Assembly: GCA_023418915.1 (NCBI GenBank)
Contig: JAEZYU010000027.1
Location: forward strand, 1-64,000
Source of the DNA: Bacillota bacterium
GTDB lineage: Bacteria; Bacillota; Clostridia; Acetivibrionales; DTU013
Direction: 5' to 3'
DNA length: 64,000 nucleotides
In this document: one piece after another, positions 45,012-54,224 of the stretch
Layout of the letters: every line of letters begins with the position of its first letter
Position numbering within the stretch: position 1 is the stretch's first letter
Program-made: the position numbers and the translations under genes
Notes under the pieces: model-generated
Databases searched by the model: none
Seen by the model: only the letters and a program-made list of their open reading frames with translations
What the model was told of the DNA's origin: nothing

Positions 45012-46304
45012 ATGCCAAATAGAAGATATGCGTGGCATGAAAGGGCAATAGTTAAAAAACTGATGGAGGCCATATTGTTAGCGCTGCTTTCAACAATTCT
45101 TGTACTATGTATGCCTATAAGAGCGTATGCCGGTGAGGAGTCAGACCCGGATGACAATGAGACAGCATACAGGGTCAGGCCTTTACAGGAGAAGTTAGCG
45201 GTCTTGGAGCCTGCTGATATAGATAGAGAGTTATCTTCATATGGAGATATGCAGTCCCACTGGAGCCGTAAAGAGGTCGGTATGCTTTCGAGTATTGAAA
45301 TTATATGCGGCTATAATGGTATGTTTAGTCCTGATGCTCCGGTTCAGGTAGATCATTTCCTGAAGATGACGGTGAGATCTATGGGCTTTTCGCCTGATGA
45401 GAACACTAAATATTGGGCTCAGAATTATATAGATATAGCACTGGAGCAGAATCTTATCGAAAAAAAGGAGTTTGCCGATTACAGACGGCCCATTGCCCGG
45501 GAGGAAGCTACAAGGATTATTGTAAAGGCAGCACTGCTAAAGGAAGAATTTCCATACAGCGATCCATACAACAACCCAGACAATCTGGTCCGATCAAAGA
45601 TCGGAGACTACTCGGAGATCAAGGATGAAAACAAGCAGTACATTCTGCAGTCATATGAGATTGGACTAATTTGGGGATCAGGCGGGCTATTCAGGCCGGC
45701 AGAGACACTGACCCGTGCGGAAGCGGCAACTATTATGATAAGATACCTGGATGATGCATCACGGGTGCCGTTCACACCGGCTGAGGATGAGGTATACACA
45801 TGTGTGAATTATGATGGCTCAGCTGTGACAGCATGGCCGCCACCAAATAGAGAAGTTATAGATGCTGCAAATGCCTTTAAGGCATCTTTGCTAAAAAATA
45901 AAGGATATATCTTAACAGGATACAGTGACTGTCATGTAATAGCATATAATTTTTATGAGAATGAAGAAAAATGTAGACAAAATAGCATATTGAATATTCA
46001 AATGGGAATAGATCTTGATATTATTAATGATGCATATCTTAGTGAACATCCCTATCATTTTACACTTTATGATGCTGAAGCTGTAATGCGGCTACATAGA
46101 GATGTAGTATATGATATGTTTATATTTTTGTTTGATGCTGATGCTGACAAAGCTATTTCAGTGTTTGACAGATACCTTGTTTATGCTGTTGAGAATGACC
46201 AGGAACATCGTATAGAAGAGATCACTTACAACAGTCGTCTTATGTTCTTTCATAAAATTGGCGGTGACAACGGTTTTACTCTACACATCCATACAAAAAA
46301 ATAA
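45012..46304 (+). CDS. Secreted SLH-domain protein of the Tad locus
   Basis: A 430-residue exported protein. ATG 45012 is chosen for GGGGAG at 45000-45004. The signal peptide reads AILLALLSTILVLCMPIRAYA. About three SLH-like units span residues 75-260 (CGYNGMFSPDAPVQVDHFLK; YWAQNYIDIALEQNLIEKKE; LFRPAETLTRAEAATIMIRY). The last 170 residues match nothing I recognise. It may anchor the pilus or the giant downstream protein to the wall polymer; inference only. Confidence 0.8.
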   Translation: MPNRRYAWHERAIVKKLMEAILLALLSTILVLCMPIRAYAGEESDPDDNETAYRVRPLQEKLAVLEPADIDRELSSYGDMQSHWSRKEVGMLSSIEIICGYNGMFSPDAPVQVDHFLKMTVRSMGFSPDENTKYWAQNYIDIALEQNLIEKKEFADYRRPIAREEATRIIVKAALLKEEFPYSDPYNNPDNLVRSKIGDYSEIKDENKQYILQSYEIGLIWGSGGLFRPAETLTRAEAATIMIRYLDDASRVPFTPAEDEVYTCVNYDGSAVTAWPPPNREVIDAANAFKASLLKNKGYILTGYSDCHVIAYNFYENEEKCRQNSILNIQMGIDLDIINDAYLSEHPYHFTLYDAEAVMRLHRDVVYDMFIFLFDADADKAISVFDRYLVYAVENDQEHRIEEITYNSRLMFFHKIGGDNGFTLHIHTKK

Positions 46305-46331
46305 AAAATACTAATAATTTGTGAGGTTGTT

Positions 46332-49300
46332 ATGAAAAATAAATTTTTCATATGTATACTTATTTTTGCTATTTTGCTACCAAATATTACCACCGCAAAG
46401 GATGATACGCGATACTACGAGACAAGCTGCAAATGGGAGACATATTATGACAATACCGACCTTTTTGATTGGCTGTCCGGCTTGCCATATGGTGTTGTCC
46501 CTGTTGCAAAGGGAAGACCGTTCAACTACCGTATTTGGTTCGGGAAGGGCATCGTTGTTTATGGTACACCAGAGCAGGCAAACTCAAATAACAGCTACAG
46601 GACCAATTATAAAGAGGATACTCTGAACGGAAACGGAGTAGGCTTTTACAAGAAGGCGGGACACAAGCGTGGTGAATACAGGTATGATGGATTTACCATA
46701 GAAGGAAACCTCTACGCTAATACGAATTTTCCTCTTGATGTAAAACGGATAACACCTCTGGAGGATATCGCATGGATATATCATTATTGGGATAGTAGTT
46801 ATATCAGCACAAAATTTGTGGGTGAACCTTCTACAAAAATAAGTATTTATACAAAGGCAGCAATTTCAGACCCAACAAATATCGGTAAAAGAACACGTGA
46901 ATGGATCAACAATGGAATGACTGAGTTCAAAATCAGGAATGGTGTTTTGGACACCGGTATGGGCAATCCGGCACCGGGTCAGAAGCCTGATGGCACGTGG
47001 GATTTTCATAACTTCTTAAATGTACAGTCAGCACCGTCTGCAAAATTCAATGGAGAGGGACGTATGTTCAGGTTTGATAAGGCAGGCAAGCTGTTTTACA
47101 TGGGTTTCACGATAAAAAAGTATCAGAAGGAACATACGCCGGTTGAGGTTACGGTCAACGTCATAAATAAAAATGAACTCAGCTTCATAGATTATGGAGA
47201 TGATAATCCTAAAGATTTTGAAAAACAGACAGTAGACGTAAAAGTGGAAGTGACTGCAAAGCTAAAGGATGAAGAGCATATGAAGGATCCTCTGGCCAGA
47301 GCTGCGTTTTATACAAGAGATGACAGGGAACGTTGGGAAATCACACTCAATGGTGAGGCTGCCGGGGATGATAACATACAGATATACGACAACATGGCGA
47401 AAACCATATTCACTGTTGCGATGACAAAGGGTCGAATAACAGCTTTAGAGGAGCGAAGTATGACGTTCAGCGCAACGGCCCGTTGCATATATTTTGATGA
47501 AAAGTATGATGAGGGAAGCAACCATGGCAGTGCAGATTTTGCTGTGGAGGAATATATTATTGAGAATGAACCTCCATTTTTAATGGAGCCAAAATGTGTG
47601 ATACCTGAAATAGGATTTGATATAGTTAAGTTTAATGCGCATGATGACACTAACATGGAGGGGATATCTGACAGGAGGGTCATGATAAACGGTGCAGAAG
47701 TGGATGACAGGAAATTCTTTAGCGGAGAGTATATCTTTGGTACCGGACAGGACGGCCTGAAAAGAGTTGATGTATATTATACCGACCAGGAAGGAAACAC
47801 AGCCCTACACACGGCATGGACTTACATATACGATACAAAACCAACTGCGCAGTTTAGTATTTCAGGCACGTTCAAGCAAAACAGAAAAATAACTGTGACA
47901 GATAAATCAAATATCGCAGGATGTGATATAGTCAACAGCATTTATCCTATCAAATCGTACTCGTGGAAAATCAAAGCCGTAAGCGGTAATGCATCATCTA
48001 TTAAGAGGAAGGATAACAGTACCACACAAAAGGACTTGCTTTTTAAGTCACCCGGCTCATATGAGGCGGAACTCACGGTAACAAACTCTCTAGGCAGGGT
48101 ATCAGACCCATATATCGTAAGGTTTGAAATATTTCCAGACTATGAACCGGCGCTGGAAATTGATCTTGATAATTCAGTCATATCAAGACTTGAAACAGTA
48201 AGTGCATGGAACTATAATGCATACAGCACGGATAATGACATAATAGTCAAAAATAATATCGAGCTCTGGTACGACAGTGATAATGATGGAGACTACGACA
48301 AGCTTCTTGAAACTTACGATGGAAGTGAGGGTTTCCCTGAATTTCATCCAGTCGGTTTGGGGAAATACAAATTCATCAACACAGTGGAGGAAGGCTTTGG
48401 GGAGGATACGATAAAGGAATTCATATCAGATGATGATCGCGTCAGCAGGATACTAGAGCGTGAAATACTTGTGGACAATATTCAGCCAATGGCAGGCTTA
48501 TATGTTCAGATACCTGTCAACAGACCACAGATCGATACATTTATTATGCTCGATTCAGGACTTGAGGGGGATAAGGTAAGATATATTAAGGACAACAGGC
48601 TCGAAATCAATAACTATCTGAGATCAGCCAATATCCAGTCCAGTGTTGAGGTATGGGATCTTCGTACATACAAGTATGAACAAGAGGCAAGTACTTCTGT
48701 CCATACAGGAGGCAGTTCGCCGCCTCTTACAAAGGAGTATACAAACAATGGGTATCATGGTGTTCTGAACAGGACCAGTGTTTCGAACAACCGCTATCAG
48801 ACCGATGAGGGGGTATATACGACAAAGAAGGAGACGAAAACTGTCACGGGGACTCTCTCAGGTTGGACTGAATCATACTATACATATACGGCCAGCGGGT
48901 GGAAGATGTTGTCTTCAAAGGGTACAAATCAGCCGGTCTTAGAGTACAACGAGAATGGTTATACCGGCAGTCTTAGTAAAGTTTCGTATACGACCGATAC
49001 TGATAACGGCAAGCCGACCGGGTCAGGTACTATAGGGGAGAAATATACGTGGAGAAGAACATATACCGGCTATTACAGTGGCGAGGTCACAAGGTATGTC
49101 CAGGTCTGGGTTCCCAGATTAGTTTGGCATAATGATTATACAGGCTTCTATTCCGGTATTATATGCAAGGACATCAAACAGCCATTTGTAGATCCTTTCA
49201 GACCTACATCAAAAAAATACATTATTTATGTTGCCAATGACAGCCTGCGCGACATGAATGATCTGAGCACTGTGCTCAATAAGAGTGGTGCTGAGCTTAT

Positions 49301-51149
49301 TCTGATAGGCCGGGAGCTTATCAGAAGTCAAGTCGGGCATGAACATTTTATTGAAAACAATAGAGCTATCGACGAATTGATACCGGCTGCTCTTGATATT
49401 ATTGCTGATACAGGTGGGAGTGAGCAATATACCTTGCTGGCTGGAATCGACGAACTGAATCTGAGCGTTTCGGATTTTGACGAAGAGAATGATGTAATTA
49501 TTGAGAAAAAACTCCTTTATGTTCACGAGCCGGATTACTTTGATAATGGAAGCGGCCTTGAGCAGTATGCGACAGAGAGTTATTCTGAGAATAACGGATG
49601 GGTAGATACTCTTTTGACAAGGCTTAATAAGCCGGGTAAATACACCATATACAGAAGAGTGAAGGACGATCCATCTGACGATCCTGATTTTGACAGTTTT
49701 GCACGGTATTCAGGGACGCCCTTCGTTGAGATATATGCTCACAGAAAGCCAATAGCACAAGCATCTTTGGATTGGGACTATGATCAGGAGGAAGGTGTCT
49801 ACCGCACGAATTGGGTAGATGACTCGTATGATCCTGATCACCAGTACAATAGAACAGACAAGGGAATTGTAGAAAGAAAGATAATGTACAGGGCAGCCGG
49901 AGGGGAATGGATATATACGATCCCTGACAGACTGGCGCCTGGCACATATGAACTGAATTATTATGTGAGGGATCCAGAAAATACCTGGTCAGACCCGATG
50001 ACCTTGAATTTCACTCTCGATAGTGCACCATCCATACAGTTCAATGCGTCGCTGCGTACGATGGATAGAAGATTCAGCCTGGCTGGTGTACCGGCTTCGG
50101 AGAAGCTGGAGGCCTATGATATATGGACACGTTTCCCGGGTAATATTAGACTGGAAATGGCATTGTACAGCGGCGCTTCAAGGAAATCACCAGTAAAGAC
50201 CATTATTTTTGGAAACGGGACAGGTGTAAGGACGAATAATGATATTTCATGGAATAATGTAATATATTCCATACCGGCAACTCTGCCCGATGGAACTTAC
50301 GACTTCAGGATAGCTGCCGCAGGAGAAGACGGCAGAAGCACAGCGAAAAGCTTTTCTGTAAATGTTTCGACACCGCTTGATCTGATACCAAATATGCCAG
50401 CAGATTTGTCAGGTGGCTCATTAGATACAGTTGCTGCAGAAACGACCAGATATGCCGACACTGTTGATGTTACCATGTTCCATGGTACTTCACATACCAG
50501 AACTTATAGTATGACCGGTGCACTAGATGCTTCGGGCCGGAAGAAAAACTGGGAGTATATGCTGTCTGTGCCGACCGGTGTACCGGATGGTGAATATATT
50601 GCCAGATTCAAGGCCGCAGCACAGAATGGAAAAACTCAGATTAGTGATATACCTTTCAAGCTGACAAATGTGGCTATAACTGATGTGAAGATCAGTGGGT
50701 TTTGGAACCATTGGAGAGGACAGTCGGATATCTTTGGTGAGAGGATGACAGTAGAGCCGCATAGGTTTTTATCGCTGGAGCGCATCAAGATTGACATTAC
50801 AACTTCAGGCGACCCGGAAAAAGTATCAATACGCTTTAGCCCAGAGCTTGAATCAATGTATTATACAGATCCAAATGGACACACATATGATTACAGCAGT
50901 GACTTCTTCGGTTATAAAGTGAAGTTTCCTGAGGATTCGACAATATTGGTTTTGGATAATCAGGCTAATTGGGAATACAACCTTCCGCTGGCCCCGTCCA
51001 GCAAGGATTGGGACAATAACAGGCTGAGGGCACACTACCGCATGACAGTCACAGCCTATAAAGGCAGCAGCACTGATACTTATATAATAGATGATATAGA
51101 TATTACAGGAAATATTTATGATCTGACATATATCCAGCCGAAGGACTGA
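46332..51149 (+). CDS. Giant secreted protein with PKD-like domain, end of Tad locus
   Basis: A 1605-residue exported protein of unknown function. GAGG precedes ATG 46332; signal peptide KNKFFICILIFAILLPNITT. Residues about 500-590 form a PKD-like beta domain (TKPTAQFSIS; SPGSYEAELTVTNSLGRVSD). Around 790-960 there are Tyr/Gly-rich repeats (NNGYHGVLNRTSV; NENGYTGSLSKVSY; YTGYYSG; YTGFYSG). Flanking these, IDTFIMLDSGLEGDKVRYI and KKYIIYVANDSLRDMNDL look like strands of a VWA-like fold, perhaps split by the repeats. No SLH or sortase motif is visible. The neighbouring pilus genes and SLH protein suggest an adhesin or matrix component. Confidence 0.8.
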   Translation: MKNKFFICILIFAILLPNITTAKDDTRYYETSCKWETYYDNTDLFDWLSGLPYGVVPVAKGRPFNYRIWFGKGIVVYGTPEQANSNNSYRTNYKEDTLNGNGVGFYKKAGHKRGEYRYDGFTIEGNLYANTNFPLDVKRITPLEDIAWIYHYWDSSYISTKFVGEPSTKISIYTKAAISDPTNIGKRTREWINNGMTEFKIRNGVLDTGMGNPAPGQKPDGTWDFHNFLNVQSAPSAKFNGEGRMFRFDKAGKLFYMGFTIKKYQKEHTPVEVTVNVINKNELSFIDYGDDNPKDFEKQTVDVKVEVTAKLKDEEHMKDPLARAAFYTRDDRERWEITLNGEAAGDDNIQIYDNMAKTIFTVAMTKGRITALEERSMTFSATARCIYFDEKYDEGSNHGSADFAVEEYIIENEPPFLMEPKCVIPEIGFDIVKFNAHDDTNMEGISDRRVMINGAEVDDRKFFSGEYIFGTGQDGLKRVDVYYTDQEGNTALHTAWTYIYDTKPTAQFSISGTFKQNRKITVTDKSNIAGCDIVNSIYPIKSYSWKIKAVSGNASSIKRKDNSTTQKDLLFKSPGSYEAELTVTNSLGRVSDPYIVRFEIFPDYEPALEIDLDNSVISRLETVSAWNYNAYSTDNDIIVKNNIELWYDSDNDGDYDKLLETYDGSEGFPEFHPVGLGKYKFINTVEEGFGEDTIKEFISDDDRVSRILEREILVDNIQPMAGLYVQIPVNRPQIDTFIMLDSGLEGDKVRYIKDNRLEINNYLRSANIQSSVEVWDLRTYKYEQEASTSVHTGGSSPPLTKEYTNNGYHGVLNRTSVSNNRYQTDEGVYTTKKETKTVTGTLSGWTESYYTYTASGWKMLSSKGTNQPVLEYNENGYTGSLSKVSYTTDTDNGKPTGSGTIGEKYTWRRTYTGYYSGEVTRYVQVWVPRLVWHNDYTGFYSGIICKDIKQPFVDPFRPTSKKYIIYVANDSLRDMNDLSTVLNKSGAELILIGRELIRSQVGHEHFIENNRAIDELIPAALDIIADTGGSEQYTLLAGIDELNLSVSDFDEENDVIIEKKLLYVHEPDYFDNGSGLEQYATESYSENNGWVDTLLTRLNKPGKYTIYRRVKDDPSDDPDFDSFARYSGTPFVEIYAHRKPIAQASLDWDYDQEEGVYRTNWVDDSYDPDHQYNRTDKGIVERKIMYRAAGGEWIYTIPDRLAPGTYELNYYVRDPENTWSDPMTLNFTLDSAPSIQFNASLRTMDRRFSLAGVPASEKLEAYDIWTRFPGNIRLEMALYSGASRKSPVKTIIFGNGTGVRTNNDISWNNVIYSIPATLPDGTYDFRIAAAGEDGRSTAKSFSVNVSTPLDLIPNMPADLSGGSLDTVAAETTRYADTVDVTMFHGTSHTRTYSMTGALDASGRKKNWEYMLSVPTGVPDGEYIARFKAAAQNGKTQISDIPFKLTNVAITDVKISGFWNHWRGQSDIFGERMTVEPHRFLSLERIKIDITTSGDPEKVSIRFSPELESMYYTDPNGHTYDYSSDFFGYKVKFPEDSTILVLDNQANWEYNLPLAPSSKDWDNNRLRAHYRMTVTAYKGSSTDTYIIDDIDITGNIYDLTYIQPKD

Positions 51150-51331
51150 CCTTTTGAAGTGCTCACCAACACAGTAAGATATTTCACCATTAAATATGTA
51201 TGATTGGAACGCTGATTCAGCTATTTCATACTGTCCCCGCAGACATTACGTATCTTTTTTAAGTATAGTTTTATATAATTGATATGTAAAATTATTTGTA
51301 ATGGTTTAGTTTTAGAAAGCGGGGGATCATA

Positions 51332-52093
51332 ATGTGGACCAGGGCAGAACTTAAGTACAGAGCGAAGAATGTCTTGAGAGGCAACTACTGGAAGGCATTT
51401 CTCGTCAGTCTTGTTATTGCACTTGTATCGGAAGGTTCCGGAGGCAGTTCGTGGAGAACGGGAAGAAACGAAATATCATCTTACGGCAATGGGAATTTCC
51501 TCAATAATTTTAACATATATGCCATTATTGCACTTATTTTCGGGGCATTAGCGGCGATATTTGTTATTGTGATCGCATTGCAGATATTCCTGTTCAATCC
51601 ACTGGAGGTAGGCGGCAGGAGATATTTCATCCAGTCTGCGCAGCATTTTGATAACAGGAGATGCTTCAGGTTTGCCTTTGATGGATATCATTATCTTGGT
51701 ATCGTTGGCGGTATGGTGCTCAAAGGTATTTATCTTTTCTTTTGGTTCCTGCTGTTGTTCATACCGGGTATTGTTAAGTCGTATGCCTACAGGATGGTTC
51801 CGTATATACTTGCGGACAATCCGAATATAGGTGCGAGCAGGGCGATCGAGCTGAGCAACAGGATGACATATGGCCATAAATTCGATATGTTTGTGCTTGA
51901 TCTGTCATTCCTGGGCTGGTATTTTCTTGGAGCACTTTGCTTTGGTATAGGTATATTCTTTGTAAAGCCCTACGAGCATGCGACTAATGCTGAACTGTAC
52001 CTGACCTTGAGACAGAATACCATAGAAAGGGGCGATTGCAGCCTTTGGGAACTTAACCTTTATGATCCGCTCCAAGAGGAGTATAATATATAG
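51332..52093 (+). CDS. DUF975 family membrane protein
   Basis: A 253-residue protein with about five membrane segments. The family N-terminus MWTRAELKYRAKNVLRGNYW is clear, and FIPGIVKSYAYRMVPYILAD is the conserved middle. AAGCGGGGG lies upstream of the ATG. DUF975 proteins are common in Firmicutes; their function is not established. It follows the giant protein gene after a 180-base gap without a recognisable terminator. Confidence 0.9.
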   Translation: MWTRAELKYRAKNVLRGNYWKAFLVSLVIALVSEGSGGSSWRTGRNEISSYGNGNFLNNFNIYAIIALIFGALAAIFVIVIALQIFLFNPLEVGGRRYFIQSAQHFDNRRCFRFAFDGYHYLGIVGGMVLKGIYLFFWFLLLFIPGIVKSYAYRMVPYILADNPNIGASRAIELSNRMTYGHKFDMFVLDLSFLGWYFLGALCFGIGIFFVKPYEHATNAELYLTLRQNTIERGDCSLWELNLYDPLQEEYNI

Positions 52094-52188
52094 TGAGGCA
52101 ATAAGTAACAAGCTGGAATTTTGCTTGAGACAACGGTTTGTGATAAACTAATATACACTTGCTGATGTTAACAGGGAGGATGGTACAG

Positions 52189-53025
52189 GTGTGGCTGGAC
52201 AAACTTGAAAAGAAGATTGGGAAATACAGTATCAGGAATCTGATGCTCTATATCACCACTTTGAATGGTGCTGTGTTTATTCTGTCTTATCTGGCTCCCG
52301 AGCTCAATCTGGTCAGCAGGATGGCTCTTGTGCCGTCTCTTGTGATGAAGGGCGAGGTTTGGAGGCTTATAACGTTTCTGTTCATACCGATGAATTCATC
52401 GCCCATATGGATACTTTTTACTTTGTATTTTTATTTTATGATTGGTTCATCGCTGGAGCATGAATGGGGCTCTTTCAAATTTAATCTCTATTACCTGATC
52501 GGCATGCTGGGTACAATCGGAGGAGCTTTCCTGGGGGGAGCAGGCACTGCTACGTTCCTTAACCTCTCATTGATATTTGCATTTGCATATCTGTACCCGA
52601 ATTTTCAGTTGATGTTGTTTTTCTTCTTCCCTGTGAAGATAAAATATCTGGCGATACTGTATGCCGGTATGCTTGTGTTTATGTTCAGCTTCTCTCCGCT
52701 GTATGGGCTGCTCACAGTCCTGGGATCGGCTGTGAATTTTATACTGTTTTTCTGGAAGGACATCTATTACAGACTGAGATTCAATCAGAAAGCGTATAAA
52801 AACAAACAGAGCTTTAAGGCGCAGATACCAAAGATACATGTGATGCACCGGTGTAGCATCTGTGGAAAGACGGATGTAGAGGACAGGAATATGGACTTCA
52901 GGTATTGCGTGGATTGTGACGGCGATTATGAATACTGCATGGATCATTTGTACAACCACGAACATGTGAGAGAGGCTTCATCTACAGAAAATGATTCTGC
53001 AGACAGCGATGGAGGAAAGAGCTGA
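52189..53025 (+). CDS. Rhomboid-like membrane protein, probably inactive, with C-terminal zinc ribbon
   Basis: A 278-residue protein starting at GTG 52189 (AGGGAGG nine bases upstream). The six-helix rhomboid core is recognisable (GEVWRLITFLFIP; LEHEWGSFKFNLYYLIGMLG). However the helix-4 GxSG serine motif is replaced by FLNLSLIFAFAYLYP, and the helix-6 catalytic His is absent in GLLTVLGSAVNFILFF, so proteolysis is unlikely. The tail carries two metal-binding-like pairs, CSICGK and CVDCDG, plus further Cys/His residues (CMDHLYNHEH). A pseudoprotease or chaperone-like role is speculation. Confidence 0.8.
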   Translation: MWLDKLEKKIGKYSIRNLMLYITTLNGAVFILSYLAPELNLVSRMALVPSLVMKGEVWRLITFLFIPMNSSPIWILFTLYFYFMIGSSLEHEWGSFKFNLYYLIGMLGTIGGAFLGGAGTATFLNLSLIFAFAYLYPNFQLMLFFFFPVKIKYLAILYAGMLVFMFSFSPLYGLLTVLGSAVNFILFFWKDIYYRLRFNQKAYKNKQSFKAQIPKIHVMHRCSICGKTDVEDRNMDFRYCVDCDGDYEYCMDHLYNHEHVREASSTENDSADSDGGKS

Positions 53026-53068
53026 TTCACTAATAAAGATGTGAAAGATGTTGTAAAACAGTGATGTT

Positions 53069-53098
53069 AAAAGCCGGCTTAAAATTCAGCCGGCTTTT
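53069..53098. terminator. Bidirectional terminator overlapping the end of the epimerase gene
   Basis: Perfect arms AAAAGCCGGCT (53069-53079) and AGCCGGCTTTT (53088-53098) around eight bases, serving the convergent rhomboid-like and epimerase genes. The right arm and loop contain the last codons and stop of the epimerase gene. Confidence 0.9.
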
Positions 53099-54224
53099 CG
53101 TTTGATATATTATACTCATATAGGATTGCTTTTATTATGCGCTCGGAGGCTTTACCGTCTCCGTATGGATTCACTGCCTTTGCCATTTTTTCATATTCAG
53201 CAGGATCGTCCAAAAGCTGTGATGCGAGAGCATTGATCGTTTCCCGCTCAATGCCCGCCAGCTTGACTGTACCGGCATCGACTGCCTCAGGGCGCTCGGT
53301 TTCCCTCCTCAGCACAAGCACCGGCTTGCCCAATGCAGGTGCTTCCTCCTGCAGACCGCCCGAGTCGGTCATTACGATGCGGGATCTGGCCATTAGGTTG
53401 TGCATGTCCTGTACATCCAGCGGGTCGATCAGGTGTACCCGAGGATTTGGGCCCAGTATTCTGAACGCCGTTTCCCGAACTGCAGGATTCAGATGTACGG
53501 CATATATTATGCTTACATCATCGTATCTGTTAGCAATATCATTAAGAGCAAGGCATATCTGTTCCAGCGGGGCGCCGAGATTTTCACGTCTGTGCGCAGT
53601 GACTGCTATTATGCGTCTGCCGCTTAAATCGATATTTTTCAGCTCACTGCTCTGGAACCTAAAGTTCTTTTTGACTGTGGTCTGCATGGCATCAATGACT
53701 GTGTTGCCTGTAATGTATATTTTGTCAGGGCTGATGCCTTCATTCAGGAGGTTCACCCTGTTTGAAGCAGTGGGAGCGAAATGTAGATCGGCCAGCGCCC
53801 CTGTGAGCTTCCTGTTCATTTCCTCAGGGAACGGCGAATATTTGTCAAATGTTCTGAGGCCGGCTTCCACATGACCTACCGGTATTTTTCTGTAGAAAGC
53901 GGCCAGTGATGCGACAAAGCATGTTGAAGTGTCCCCGTGGACAAGAACGATATCCGGACGCTCCCTTTCCAGTACTCCCGACAGACCGTCCAGCGTCCTT
54001 GCAGTAATTTGCTCAAGGGTCTGGCGTTCAAGCATTATGTCGAGATCATGATCGGGTTTTATTTTGAATATTTCAAGAACCTGATCGAGCATCTGTCTGT
54101 GCTGCGCTGTTACGCACACCACAGGATCGATTTGCGGATGCTTCTCCAGTTCCTTGACCAGCGGCGCCATTTTGACCGCATCGGGCCTGGTGCCGAATAC
54201 CGGCATTATTTTCAGCCTCTTCAT
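53079..54224 (-). CDS. wecB: UDP-N-acetylglucosamine 2-epimerase (non-hydrolysing)
   Basis: A 381-residue cytoplasmic epimerase making UDP-ManNAc for teichoic acid or other wall polymers (MnaA/WecB). Motifs are the N-terminal FGTRPDAVKMAPLV, VHGDTSTCFVASLAAFY, GHVEAGLRTFDKYSPFPEE, TAHRRENLG and DSGGLQEEAPALGKPVLVLR. Its start overlaps the tagO-like gene by four bases, so the two are translationally coupled. The product could feed the secondary polymer to which SLH proteins bind. Confidence 0.95.
   Translation of the reverse strand: MKRLKIMPVFGTRPDAVKMAPLVKELEKHPQIDPVVCVTAQHRQMLDQVLEIFKIKPDHDLDIMLERQTLEQITARTLDGLSGVLERERPDIVLVHGDTSTCFVASLAAFYRKIPVGHVEAGLRTFDKYSPFPEEMNRKLTGALADLHFAPTASNRVNLLNEGISPDKIYITGNTVIDAMQTTVKKNFRFQSSELKNIDLSGRRIIAVTAHRRENLGAPLEQICLALNDIANRYDDVSIIYAVHLNPAVRETAFRILGPNPRVHLIDPLDVQDMHNLMARSRIVMTDSGGLQEEAPALGKPVLVLRRETERPEAVDAGTVKLAGIERETINALASQLLDDPAEYEKMAKAVNPYGDGKASERIIKAILYEYNISNEKPAEF

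Noticed and set aside
53137..53874. Plus-strand frame of 245 codons opposite wecB
   Set aside because: The minus frame has full epimerase motifs; the plus frame is Ser/Arg/Leu-rich shadow sequence.
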